64,000 nucleotides of DNA. Origin: Monosporascus cannonballus. Taxonomy: Eukaryota; Ascomycota; Sordariomycetes; Xylariales. The stretch lies in contig QJNS01000312.1 in assembly GCA_004154925.1 (NCBI GenBank), forward strand, positions 1 to 64,000, read 5' to 3'. The notes below the pieces were generated by a model. It saw only the letters and a program-made list of their open reading frames with translations. It was not told where the DNA came from and ran no database searches. Positions 34,381 to 44,797 of this stretch are shown here, piece after piece. Within the stretch, counting starts at the first letter, position 1. Every line of letters begins with the position of its first letter. The position numbers were made by a program, and so were the translations under genes.

Positions 34381-35091
34381 ATGTGTCACGCACACCCATA
34401 CTACCACCCTTGCTCGCATACATCGGTTAAATGGCTTTACTGCCCCGAGGCCAACTTCGACATGGCCACCGGTTATGAGACACCTTGCTCGAATCCAATA
34501 TACTCGGCTGCCCAGTCGACCAACGCCAACTGCCCGTTGCAGAACTGCAATTTCAAGAAGTTGAAAGGCAGCTGGAACTGCTGTGTGTGCAACAAGGGCC
34601 CGAACACTCAGGGGTGGTGCACCGTACCTAGGTCCGTCCAGGATTGGAATCCCCTGACTCATAGATATGAGGTAATGGAGGAGCCCTGTGGGCATGGCTG
34701 CTGTAGCAAGTGTACTCGAGCTCGTAAGTCATGCTAGATTAGTAGTGACTGGTACGTCCAGGCTAACCACGGGTACCTAGCATCTTCGAGGGCGTCCAGT
34801 CCGGAGATGACGTTTCAAGAAGGCCGAACCACCAAGTCCGGTCGCAAATCGCACGGCAGCTCAAGAAGTAGCGGACACAAACGAAGTACGCCATACGACT
34901 TCACGGCGAACTTCCCGGCAGTGACCGAAGAGCAGGAAGACCAAGAAGCTTCGGGAGCGGCAGTAGTATCGCCGCGCTCTCGAGGGTCATGCAAGTCGGG
35001 ACACGACACCAACGTCGATTACTCCTCAAAGAGAACGAAGACTTCCAGTACCAAGGGAGGACATAGGGGGCGGAAGCATGGCGGTTGGTAG
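34381..35091 (+). CDS. Small cysteine-rich protein, third copy, with basic Ser-rich tail
   Basis: Exon 1 (34381-34723) starts MCHAHPYYHPCSH and contains CPLQNCNFKKLKGSWNCCVC, NKGPNTQGWC and EEPCGHGCCSKC. A canonical 57-bp intron (donor GTAAGT at 34724, branch-like GCTAAC, acceptor TAG ending 34780) removes the stop codon at 34735. It joins exon 2 (34781-35091), giving 217 residues. The tail is rich in Ser, Lys, Arg and Gly (SGRKSHGSSRSSGHKRS, STKGGHRGRKHGGW), suggesting nucleic-acid binding or nuclear localisation. Without splicing the product would be 118 residues, the same length as copy two. The Cys/His pattern suggests metal binding; there is no signal peptide. Function is unknown. Confidence 0.68.
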
Positions 35092-37979
35092 GACCATATA
35101 TATCATCCTCAATAAGTCATAAGAGGCAACACTAGTTAGCAAGCCTGTATATGGTACCGGGAATATCAACTCACTAAGCCGGCGGAATGGCCTTCAGTCA
35201 TTCGATTACGGGTTTTGGGGAAGAATAGACGGAGCTAGCGCAAGTACAAGGTAGACGTAATATATATTGCTTCGGCGTTTATGTCCAGCCATGTGGCGTC
35301 CTTTTTCTGGTGATAGTGGTACCTGCCGCAGGAGGCGAGCTGGGCTTTGTTTGAGTTGGAAATCACCCCAGGGTCGGTGATATATGTGCCCGGGACGACG
35401 GGGCTGCTGCTTTCAGGGAGCCGCTCTATATCGCATGAGGATATAACGCGGCTAGGTATTCCCCGAGAATACACTGCGTGGGATTTGGACCAGCCAGAGG
35501 TCTAAGGCTTCTCTGAATAGGCCCAAACACTCCTCTCCCCAAAACGATCATCCGAGGATGCATTGCGGCGAGCAGGATGCTACATCGGCGTAGCCCTAGG
35601 GGCATCTCGACCATATAAGCCCAATTCACTGCGCACATCTGGGCCGACCAGTGATGTTCTTAGCCAGAAGTAGGTAGATATGCTTTGACAAGAGGCCGCA
35701 GGACATCATCCGATGGATATCTTACAACTGGCAACGTTGCTCTAGAGCCATGCACATCATGGCTTGCTTACTCTGACCCCGTCAACCTCCGACGGTTTCG
35801 CAAACGTCAAGTAGTACCGTCGACTCCAACGCAGTCAACTCTTCTGCCCTTTGGCAAGCCTGTAAGCATCATCGCAGATGGTCATGGAATGCGAGTCTTT
35901 TCTACCCGTTTACAGTGAAAATCAGCTGCAGAAGAAACCCGCAGCACCTCGTGGCATTCCGGTAAGTCGGGATAATGATGCGGAGATCGGGGATCAGCTG
36001 GAGGATAAAACCCTTCTCAGTCTGGAAATCCGAATGGCACCAGGACTGCAACCCCCTTATGCGGCCGAAGCACTACCTGATACAGGACCTGCGGGCGTGG
36101 AAGCCACGTGGCGACCTGCGACCCGCAAATGGGTTTGGGTCCGAGAGTCTGCACTGCTATGCTAGGCGGGATGCCGGGGCAGTCGAGCTCTTCAGATGTG
36201 CGTGCTTTGGAAGGGGGGTCTCTCTCATGGCACGACACGGTACACCACACCGATTGGCGACCTCGCAACCTAGTAGTAGAACGGATTCGAAACGCACCTT
36301 GAGGCCCTCGCATGGCATCGAGGGCAATGGCAGGATTTGGCGTCCTGGACCACCCCTGGTGTTTCATCGACATATAATACAATGCGGAATATCATAAGAT
36401 CTACAGAACATGTTATGCCCACGTGGGAGTGGAATTGCGAGATCACGAATTGGAATTTGACAATCCTGTGCGCAGTAACCGATTCAGTCGCCTTCATGAC
36501 TTGACTCTTCAACCGAGATATATATACATGCCCAGCGCCGTGGGAGCCACTTGCAGTTAATGGCGCATTGCACTGCAGCCGCTTCTCTTGACAGCCATGT
36601 GCGGAACCTGCAGTGCACTCTTACACGACAGTGAGAAATGGATGCCTAGTAGCGACACCAACGGAAGATAGGAGGCTATTGATCTCTTTTGCCGCATCAG
36701 GATGGATACAGGTGTGGAGCAAGAGAGGATGTCGCTAAGACCACAGAGCACGCCGACCTGATGAGGATCGGCTTTGCGCTCGGGCTTGAACCATGGTCTC
36801 GACTCTTCTAGCTTGCGAACGACAACCTCACTTTTGATGAACAACTGAGCTTTAATCTAGTTGTGAATAGGCAGGACAGTTCCGTTTCTTGAATCTCGAT
36901 AGCCTCACAAAGTGATAGCTCAGCAGCTCATACTGTAAGGTGTGTGGCACTAGTAGTTGGCGGGTTGGTTCACCGCTAGGTTGTGATTCTGAACCCTGGG
37001 CTTCAAGCAACGGTTAGAGTTCGCATCCTTAATAGGCTCAAGCCCAAATATTATAAATTAATATATTACCAAGGACTTAGGTGTGCCATGCCAACTTGGA
37101 AGTTAAGGAGGTCTTCATAGTTCTGCTGTTAGTCAACAAAACTCAAAATAGAGCCGAAACAGAATAGATTCAAGGCCGAGGCCATTCAAGCTAGTCTGGG
37201 GGAAGCACAATGGGCAAGCGTAGCCATTGAACCCTTGCAGGTAGTCTTGGAGCTTGGAGACCCCTTGTCTTCCCAGATTCCTTCTGTGGCATGCTGCGTA
37301 CATATTTTGACGTCTCTAGAGGTCATGCTTTTCAATGTGCTATTGTGGCTGGCCACTGTCTTGTTGATCCAGGCCTAGATGCAGAATGGTCGGACATTGA
37401 CATTGCTGCTCATTGGGCTGAGAGGGTCAAACAGGCCTGAGATATGCGGGCTGCAGGGCCGGCCGAAGGCCGCTTCTGACCCCTGCCCACCCTTCAGCAG
37501 CGACTCGGAACCCCCATAGATGAGCCCTGAATGGCGATACCAGCATATCGTGACAACGGCTTGGAACTGTCACCTGCACCATAAAGATCGCGCAGTTTTC
37601 CCGTGTGGCAGCGACGCAAGACGCCGACGCCTAAGCTCGAATACTACGCTGAGTTGTGGCGATCCTTCAATGTTATATGCCAAGATGCCCATGAAACTTG
37701 CATAAGCAACGACCGCACTCAAAAATTGCAAGCCGCAATCATACCTGAAGGCTGAGTTTCCCCAATGCTAATAAAGATGAAACAACGGGATAACACTAAC
37801 TCCATTATGCTCAAGATGACGATGATGGCAGCGGCGATTTTATAAGAGAAGCCGGGTTTATTCTCGGACACATGAGAAGCGCAGGGGAGATGATGTATGG
37901 CGGCTGGTTCCCCCATTCCAAGCGAACAGAAAGGGGATTGCGTATACTAAAATGAGGTGACTTTGACGCTTGGGGGTGA
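35092..37979. other. Long intergenic stretch with unassigned coding-like fragments
   Basis: Two fragments read like protein but could not be named. On the minus strand at 35235-35474 one gives PESSSPVVPGTYITDPGVIS and LASCGRYHYHQKKDATWLD. On the plus strand at about 37620-37760 another gives KLEYYAELWRSFNVICQDAH and ETCISNDRTQKLQAAIIPEG before a stop. Neither has a linked start or splice sites. They may be exons of decayed genes. Confidence 0.3.
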
Positions 37980-38340
37980 TGCCCACTCGAATTTAATTTG
38001 ACCAGTAATTCTATAACAACGTAATAATATAATACAAAATTAAAAAAAAAATTCAAGCGTTAAAAAGCTTTATACAAACCGAAGAATATTCTATAAAGTT
38101 AGATGAACATCCAACTCTACATAACTTTATTCTTAATATATTTTTAAAATAAAATAATACAAAATAGTAAAAATGTATATAAATATTGTTTAAAACTTTA
38201 AACAAGTTAATACGTAAAAAAGAGTATATTTTAAAAATTACTTTAAATTTTACAACGAAAATCCGTCTAAAAAGGCATTAAATTCGCTGCGGATGGTCTT
38301 TTTCGGATTTTATTTGATTTATTATTTAAAAAGGCTTCTT
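37980..38340. repeat. Very AT-rich block, probably mutated repeat DNA
   Basis: About 360 bp is made up largely of A and T with many TA and TTTAAA words, bounded sharply by GC-normal DNA. In filamentous ascomycetes such islands are usually repeats degraded by C-to-T mutation (RIP). No open frame or terminal repeat is visible, so the original element cannot be named. Confidence 0.55.
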
Positions 38341-39388
38341 AAGCGTTTTGGCGGAGAGTGGGCCACCCACAAACTTCAAAGTCACTGCACGTTACCTGGC
38401 CTGACCTACGAACCGGCAGATCATGCGCTTATGCGGAAGGCAGTAGGTGGGCAAAGGTAGGCTACCATTGGTTGTTTTATATCTGTCATATAAGCTGCAG
38501 GTTGACCACGTGGAGTATGTCGTCTTTTAGCCCCTCCCACCCCCTCGACGTAGCATTTAGGGAGTATCTTGCGAACCCAGACAATCCTCAGGCAAACGAG
38601 CGGCTGCTTTTATTCGGAAGTCGACGGACAATAGGGAATATCAGGTATTCCGCTCTACGTAGGTACAGTACGTGTTGTGAGTTAAGTACATGTATCTCCA
38701 CACATACATACATACATACATACATACATACATACATACATACATACATGTACATGTATGGAGTAACTAACGGCCATGCCGCACGCCAAACAGCCAACAA
38801 ATTGGGAGTAATTTGCCTGTGCACATCAAGACAGACCCGACGACATCTTGTGTCGCACCGCCTTATCCGTCGTCTAATCCTCTCTTTAACTATACCCGCA
38901 TGCCTCTAGACTTCCTGGCTATTCAGTGGATTGATCATCCATATCAACCCGATTGATCAGAAATCGAATTCTCTGGACATGGGAAACAATAGCACCGATT
39001 CATACATGCATGGAGATGGGTAGAAGTTACCCACTTGCATGTACGTACATACACATGTACATGATATAATGCGTGTCGTCCGTATTGCCAGGAGAGATAA
39101 GAACCAGGGGTCGTCCTCCCCCTTGTGTTGCCATCCCCCTTCCAGACTTTCGGCAGCAATCCCAATTTCGATCTTACTACCTCATATATACTACCGTATT
39201 ACATCTCGCCGAGATATCTACGGATACCTTGAGAGAGTCACGACGGTCCCTGGACCAGTCCCCTGTAATCTGATCCAGTTTTGTTTATCTCAGGTCTCAC
39301 GAAGTTATATCACCCCGAGAAGCCTTGTTTTGCCGTACATAATATCTTGACTCGTCTCCTCCGTGACCCTTCGAGAAAGAAAACCGAC
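38341..39388. other. Intergenic stretch with microsatellite
   Basis: The ORF 38358-38909 runs through the tetranucleotide repeat and is not supported. A second cluster of ACAT/GTAC words lies at about 39000-39065. The right end is the promoter of the small protein gene at 39389. Confidence 0.4.
38702..38750. repeat. Microsatellite (CATA)n, about twelve units
   Basis: An uninterrupted run of the tetranucleotide CATA/ACAT of about 49 bp ends in CATGTACATGTATG. It is non-coding and expected to vary in length between strains. Confidence 0.9.
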
Positions 39389-40037
39389 ATGCCTACCTCA
39401 TTAGAATCATCTCGTCCCATCATGGCCCCTTCAGTAAGTCCAATCCCGACGACACACCAACCGCCTCCCTCAAATTGCAGCCTCTTCGCATCCCACCACC
39501 CTAAAATCGTCGGGGATCATCAGACTTTTCTCAATGACCCGCTCTCCTGGCAACGTTAATCCACTATTCACATCCACTTGAGGCTACACGTCTTCTCTGT
39601 AGTCTCGCGTCTACATCTCTAACCTAGCTCTCCCATATAAGCTCCCTCGATCCTTCCACCACAAGCCACCGCCGTACAAACCAAGCACCCAGATGAACAA
39701 ATTAATAACCCGCCCTCCACAGGTCACCTCCCCCCGCGACTCCGTCCGCTACAGCACCTACAGCATGGCATCGTCGTTTGCGCCGACGGTGCGGACCACC
39801 GACAGCGCCCAGGCCGAGATTATCCACATCGAGAGTGGGCTGGCGCGGATGGAGAACAAGGCCCTGAGCAAGCAGCGCGTCGAGCTGTCCGAGGAGAAGA
39901 CGGAGAACCTCGGCAAGCTCGCGCTGGGTGCCAAGCTCGACCGCGCCCTCGACCGCCGGATGGCGGGCCAGGACGCCGTCATGAGGCCCCGGAAGGGGAC
40001 GGTCACCGACAGCGAGAAGGCCGGCGAGAAGCAATAG
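39389..40037 (+). CDS. Small conserved-looking protein of unknown function, two exons
   Basis: Exon 1 (39389-39433, fifteen codons, MPTSLESSRPIMAPS) ends at a GTAAGT donor. Exon 2 (39723-40037) follows a CAG acceptor in the same phase, giving 119 residues with a 289-bp intron. The central part (AEIIHIESGLARMENKALSK, QRVELSEEKTENLGKLALGA KLDRALDRRMAGQDA) is strongly helical and charged, as in a short coiled coil. The tail is basic and polar. I do not know a named family. The long intron and a second in-frame ATG (39693) after a CCCAG leave the first exon less certain than the second. It is convergent with Sec72. Confidence 0.65.
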
Positions 40038-40867
40038 GCTTACCAGGTGTTTCCCGTGACGAGTCGGGATGTATGAATCATGGCGCCATCATTTGCTGGG
40101 AGAATCCTTGGAGATTCGGCCCCCCTGGGCCCCCGACATTATGGGCGATCGTAGGTCCCGACGGGAAAGACCGTACTGGTTCTCATATCCGGCAACCAGG
40201 AGTGGGACTTCGGGCAATCCTATTCCACACACTCTGCGGATCAGTCAGGTGTACCAGATCTCGTCAACATCCACATGAGAATGTACCCGTCGGTCCGCAC
40301 AATCGGTGATATTCGGTTGCAGAGAGGGTGGCGGTTTGGACCTTTTATTTTGCTTTGGCACGGTTTTCGGATACGTCATCACGAGAATTCATTATAGCGA
40401 TATAAGCGATGCAACTACCTCATGCACTAGTAGCTAGTTGAATCGCGAAGGGACTGAGACCTTAACACCACGACTGGCACGACTATATGGATACCCCTCT
40501 TAGCGATCAACTGCATAAGGTATACTTGAGAGAAGGACGGAGATGGCTGAAGAAAATGTAAATTTTCGTAATCATCAATAGGATATTCACTCTGAGTTTG
40601 CTCATACTGCCATATACCGCGGCGCCCGTCACATGTATGCTAAAACAGACAAGGTCGACGCCGGAAGAGAACCAATACGTAGTAATCATCTAGTGAATCC
40701 ATTGAGGACATGCTAATGGCTAGCAAAAACGCCCGAACGCCACATGAGCGCAAACAGGTCCGCGAACAGATGCTTCCAAACAGTCTTTTCCGCCGTAAGC
40801 ATACATGCCGCACAAGCGAGCGCATAAGCAACCCCCTCGCGACCGTCCCCTCATCCCACGCACTCGC
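40038..40867. other. Convergent 3' intergenic stretch
   Basis: Tail-to-tail spacer between the small helical protein gene and Sec72. ORFs on the plus strand over 40710-41162 are shadows of Sec72. Confidence 0.45.
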
Positions 40868-41515
40868 TCACAAGCCGCCTTTCTCCTTCTCGCCGTCCTT
40901 GTCTTTCTCCTTCTCCTTCTCCAGCCTCGCGTCGATCTCCCTGCCGAGCGCGGCCAACTCGCCCTCCTCGCCCTCGAGCTCGAGGCCCTTGCCCACCCAC
41001 TCCTTGGCCTCGTCGAGGCGGCCCATCTCAAGTAGGCACTTCCCGCGCCTCCACCAGGCCTTGCCGTTGCCGACGCGCTTTGCCTCTACGCTGGCCTCGG
41101 CGTCGACGGCGCCCTCGGCCCACTGCTGCAGGCCCATGCACGCCTGGGCGCGGTTGGCGTAGAGCCCGGCGACCTCCTCGCGCACGAGGCCCTGCGGCTC
41201 CCAGAGCGGCCTGCTCAGCGCCATCTGCAGGCCCAGCGTGTACATCTTGACGGCCTCGGCGTGCCTCCCCTTGCGGAACTCCACGTTGCCGCTGTCCCGC
41301 AGCTTCGTGATCTGCGCGCTGCGCTTCGGGTTCACCGGCACCGGCGGCGGCGGCCCCCCCGCCGGCGACTCAACCGAGAGGAGCGACCGGTGCAGCGCGT
41401 TGAGCGCCTCGAGCTCGGCCGCCAGAGTGCGCGACTTGGACGTCGGCGCGCTGATGGCCTTCGTCTGCGGGTCGATCTGGAGCGGGAGGTGCGTGTAGGT
41501 GTCTAGGTCCGCCAT
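40868..41515 (-). CDS. SEC72: Sec72-like TPR subunit of the post-translational ER translocon
   Basis: A single-exon protein of 215 residues starting MADLDTYTHLPLQIDP. After an N-terminal region (KSRTLAAELEALNALHRSLL) it carries a TPR domain at about 85-190: LRDSGNVEFRKGRHAEAVKM YTLGL, LYANRAQACMGLQQWAEGAV DA, and AWWRRGKCLLEMGRLDEAKE W. A highly charged Lys/Glu tail follows. This matches fungal Sec72, the cytosolic TPR subunit of the Sec62/63 complex that docks Hsp70-bound precursors at the ER membrane; yeast Sec72 is 193 residues. A generic TPR cochaperone is the alternative, but N-terminus, length and TPR position fit Sec72. Confidence 0.88.
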   Translation of the reverse strand: MADLDTYTHLPLQIDPQTKAISAPTSKSRTLAAELEALNALHRSLLSVESPAGGPPPPVPVNPKRSAQITKLRDSGNVEFRKGRHAEAVKMYTLGLQMALSRPLWEPQGLVREEVAGLYANRAQACMGLQQWAEGAVDAEASVEAKRVGNGKAWWRRGKCLLEMGRLDEAKEWVGKGLELEGEEGELAALGREIDARLEKEKEKDKDGEKEKGGL

Positions 41516-42464
41516 CGTGTCGGTTTCGTCGCTAGACAGGCGTACGAGCTCCAGGTCTCTTCGGAGTCAGAGGAAGACTGTTTTGCTTAGCTGGGGAATG
41601 CCTTGATCCCACTCCGGAGCAAATGACAGGCACGGATCGTCAAGTGCGTCCGCTGGATGTTTTCGCTGGCGAACGTAGGCGTGTAGTCGTATCTGCGGGT
41701 TGCTCTTGTCGCAGTTGATTGTTCTTTTGGGTTATGATTGATATCGATAAGGGAAAAAGGCGACTTGACATCTGGCAGCTTCAACTGAGGACACGGAAAC
41801 ATCTATGACACAGTAACTCTTACGGTGTGCTTGCCGCTACTATTAAAGCAGTTTCGGTCAGTTCAGCCGCATGTTGCTCTAATTTTGGCCGGCGGACACT
41901 GTGTGAATTAAGTGGGGACATCAACCTTCGCGTAGGTAGGTACATGTAGTTGTGTACTGTATGTAGTAATCAGTGCAAGTGCTGTATAACCTTCACCCCA
42001 GCAGTGGAACAGCGTTATTGTGTCTAATGCGTAATTTGACATATTGTTGTGCAATCTAGATTAACCGACATGTAAACCATCTATCCACAGAACCGTCGTA
42101 GGTTACTTCTTCCTACTTCCTAGAAAATTCACAATGCCGTCCCGGCCAGTCCATCGCATTTATGCTGATACTCCCGAACAAGCGTGCTGATTCAGGGAGA
42201 AGAAGGAACATAAGGTTGTGGAAGCATCTGGGTCGTGTAGACTCACGAAGATGCCCACATACGCCTTGCCGAGAATCATTCGGTGGGCGTGGTTTTACTA
42301 CAAATATGCTGCTTTCTGTCTCGCGTAGTCTGTTCGGAGATGTCTCATTGAATCCGTAAGACATCTCGGGCTAAGTTCCAGTCTTGGCAGCGTCCTTTCA
42401 TAGAGAAAACAGACCTGAGCTGGGGATACGTATACACGAACTACTTATCCTCTACTCATGCAGG
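41516..42464. other. Intergenic stretch, no supported gene
   Basis: The left part is the Sec72 promoter. ORFs at 41587-41802 and 42113-42364 have no recognisable similarity. Confidence 0.4.
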
Positions 42465-42968
42465 ATGTCCCGCAATACTCCTAAACGCTCCAGACTGCCT
42501 CAACAACGGGACATGCGGATAGGCCCAGAGCCTAGCAGCCTTCCTCGTACGGAGAGTACGCGCCACAAAACAGGTTCTAACGCAAGCGAACTTCCTCAAC
42601 TCCAATGTAGGCCAGCCCCTGAGGCTACTAACACCGCCCTCGAGCAACACCCTCAAGCCGTAACCTGCATCTACACGCAACTCTTCTGCGGCCTCTGCGG
42701 ACGCTACATAACAGACATCGGGGGCTTGGCGTTCACTCCCCTTACGGCGGACATCCTGAGCGGGAAGCGACTCGGCCCCGGCCCCGATATACTATGGCGC
42801 CTTCCCGAGTGCTTCATGCCTCAGGGAGAGGGGCCTAGACCCGGCGTCGAGATGGAAAGAGGGCCGCACGGGCTAAGAGGCGCCGCGCACTCCATGGCCC
42901 CCTTGGTCGTGAAGGCCGATCCCCGGCTGCCGCGGCTGTTTCTGCAGCCGTGGTTTTGCTTTCACTGA
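42465..42968 (+). CDS. Possible orphan protein of 167 residues
   Basis: An open frame from ATG 42465 (MSRNTPKRSRLPQQ) to TGA 42968. The centre has VTCIYTQLFCGLCGRYITDI GGLAFTPLTADILSG, with three clustered Cys. No family is recognised, and no splice site or promoter element supports it clearly. It is longer than most chance ORFs in this region and its composition is ordinary, so it is listed as a weak candidate. The opposite strand is also partly open, which lowers confidence. Confidence 0.25.
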   Translation: MSRNTPKRSRLPQQRDMRIGPEPSSLPRTESTRHKTGSNASELPQLQCRPAPEATNTALEQHPQAVTCIYTQLFCGLCGRYITDIGGLAFTPLTADILSGKRLGPGPDILWRLPECFMPQGEGPRPGVEMERGPHGLRGAAHSMAPLVVKADPRLPRLFLQPWFCFH

Positions 42969-43013
42969 TCCTGTTGTGCTCCGCAGGTTTAACGTGGTTA
43001 GATTAGTAATATC

Positions 43014-43364
43014 CTACTTCCCTTCGGCAATTCGGGCAGCGTACCTCGTACGCCGCCGCCCTGGGCGTGGCAGGTCATGGACCGTTCTGTAAGTTATAAA
43101 GCGTCGAAGTTGCTCCCCGACTCTCTGGCGACTAGTCCCCATCGCCTTGGCCACCCGGGTCTGGGTTGCGCCCCCCAAAACAGCACCAACCATGAAGGCA
43201 CGAGCTTCGGGGGAGAACTCCCCGTTAGGCTTGCGATTAGCGGTGAAAATGCGACCGGCGGCTTCCAAATCCATGTTGTGGTTGCGAAGTTCCCGAATGC
43301 TGAAGTAATAAGGGTTAGGGATATATTGCGGAGTGCGGAGGTGGGGAAGTTCGGGCGTGCGCAT
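43014..43364 (-). CDS. Stand-alone helix-turn-helix protein of Tc1/mariner transposase type
   Basis: A minus-strand frame of 116 residues from ATG 43364 (context GACAATG). The C-terminal 75 residues carry a DNA-binding HTH like the N-terminal domain of Tc1/mariner transposases: EFSPEARAFMVGAVLGGATQ, TRVAKAMGTSRQRVGEQLRR FITY, then a basic RPGRRRTRYAAR hook. No DDE catalytic domain follows: the frame stops at 43014, and the next gene-like sequence is unrelated. It could be a truncated transposon or a domesticated DNA-binding protein. The frame is open further upstream to 43442, so the start is uncertain. No terminal inverted repeats were found around it. Confidence 0.6.
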   Translation of the reverse strand: MRTPELPHLRTPQYIPNPYYFSIRELRNHNMDLEAAGRIFTANRKPNGEFSPEARAFMVGAVLGGATQTRVAKAMGTSRQRVGEQLRRFITYRTVHDLPRPGRRRTRYAARIAEGK

Positions 43365-44453
43365 TGTCACCCTCAAGCGGACATATGACAACAGGATAGT
43401 ATCAGAGAAGTGGCGACAAGACAGCACCCATAGCAGTTTCAATTTATGAGGTGGTCAGGGCTCAAGCTAATACCACCCGTCTCGCCAATAAGAAAATCTC
43501 AAATCGCTCCTACTTCCTTTTTAAGGCAACGCGCCCACTTAGCTGTTACTGAGAATTGTTATGGTGCTGTCTCATCGCCATACGTCAGATATTGAATTGG
43601 GGAGGTGAGATTCGGTCCTGATCAGAAGGGATTTTGTTACGTCGTCACGGTCTGGGACCAGGTCGGCGAGATATAAAGGCAACGCAACTCCATTGAACGT
43701 CGGTCCGTGACCGCGATAATTCTCCATGATGGTTGCTCGGGGCCGCGCCAGGTAGATGAAACTATAGAAATACACGACCAGCCAGGCTATATGCTGCATC
43801 ACTTCCATACACCTTCACGAACACGCAATATCAGACAAGACCCATATACCTCCTGAAGTCGGTTCGGCTGCCACGACTTCTCGAACGTCTGACTGGTCCA
43901 GTAATGATCGTCGTCCTATTTAAGCTCGCCAGACCGATGACTCTCCTTTATCGACGGGTTCCGTTCTTCTCTTATTTTAGCTCTCTGCGGAATGTGATGG
44001 GGGGGCATCTCGAAAGCGTCTTACCTCTTTCTTCGTAGTAGCCACACCTTTCGATTAGGTGTTCCCGTTCCTTCGTCTTCAGCTAGGAGCAGATCGCATT
44101 CTCCCCTCCTACCAAGCGGTCCTGAAGGGCTCGACGCCCTGTTTGTAGTAGTGCCAATGGCTGAGGATGATATTTGCGCTCTCCTGGACAGCCTCAACCT
44201 GGTCGGGAACCGAGTAGGGTTCCTCGAGGTGATTATCGCGCGCCCATCGGTACCGGTCTCGGTGATGAGGGAAGTCCCGTGTAGGAACATGAACACAGCC
44301 AAATAGGTGCTGAAGAAAGTGATGTAGGCTCGTGCCCGCCATAAGATTGGCAGGTGAGCCAGAAGGACGCCGGTTCACTGGTGCTTCTTCGGAGATGCAT
44401 ATGGTTTTGGTTTGCCAGCAGAAATACTATAATGAGAAAAGGGCAACGGCCAG
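43365..44453. other. Intergenic stretch with possible gene debris on the minus strand
   Basis: Minus-strand pieces at 44109-44378 (RDFPHHRDRYRWARDNHLEE, VQESANIILSHWHYYKQG) and 43572-43808 read like fragments of a real protein, perhaps the C-terminal half of a fungal transcription factor. No splice pairs join them and the assignment is only a guess. Confidence 0.3.
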
Positions 44454-44797
44454 AATAAAAGGCTCCGATATCACCCGGGTACATCGCCCCGACGCTGAAG
44501 AATGTAAAATATTTTCTTCAATGTGGACTGTCAACTTATGGCCCCCGTTAAATTTCGTTCCCTAATTTTTTGTTCCAAAGCAGCATTCATGCAACTGGTC
44601 TTATTCCCATTGCGACTAATCCTGAAATAAAACTAATCGTAACTGGAATAAGACCAGTCGCATATATGCTGCTTTGGAACAAAAAATTAGGGAACGAAAT
44701 TTAACGGGAATGAAGCTTAACCGCCTATGTCTAGAATAAGATTTTACATTCTTCAGTGTCTGGCAATGTACTGGGGCGACATCAGGACCTTTTATAT
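44454..44797. mobile_element. Long inverted repeat (foldback element or MITE-like)
   Basis: Two arms of about 165 bp, 44454-44620 and 44630-44797, are reverse complements of each other around a loop of about 10 nt. Near-identical blocks include the arm parts TTAAATTTCGTTCCCTAATT, TTTTGTTCCAAAGCAGCA, ACTGGTCTTATTCC and GAAGAATGTAAAAT, each found inverted in the other arm. The outer 50 bp are more diverged, and between the GAAGAATGTAAAAT and TTAAATTTCG blocks there is little similarity. No open frame is inside. The structure fits a foldback transposon or MITE, or the insertion of one copy in inverted orientation beside another. Target-site duplications could not be identified. Confidence 0.8.

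Noticed and set aside
38358..38909. Plus-strand frame of 183 codons
   Set aside because: It translates the CATA microsatellite (THTYIHTYIHTY run), so it is a by-product of the repeat.
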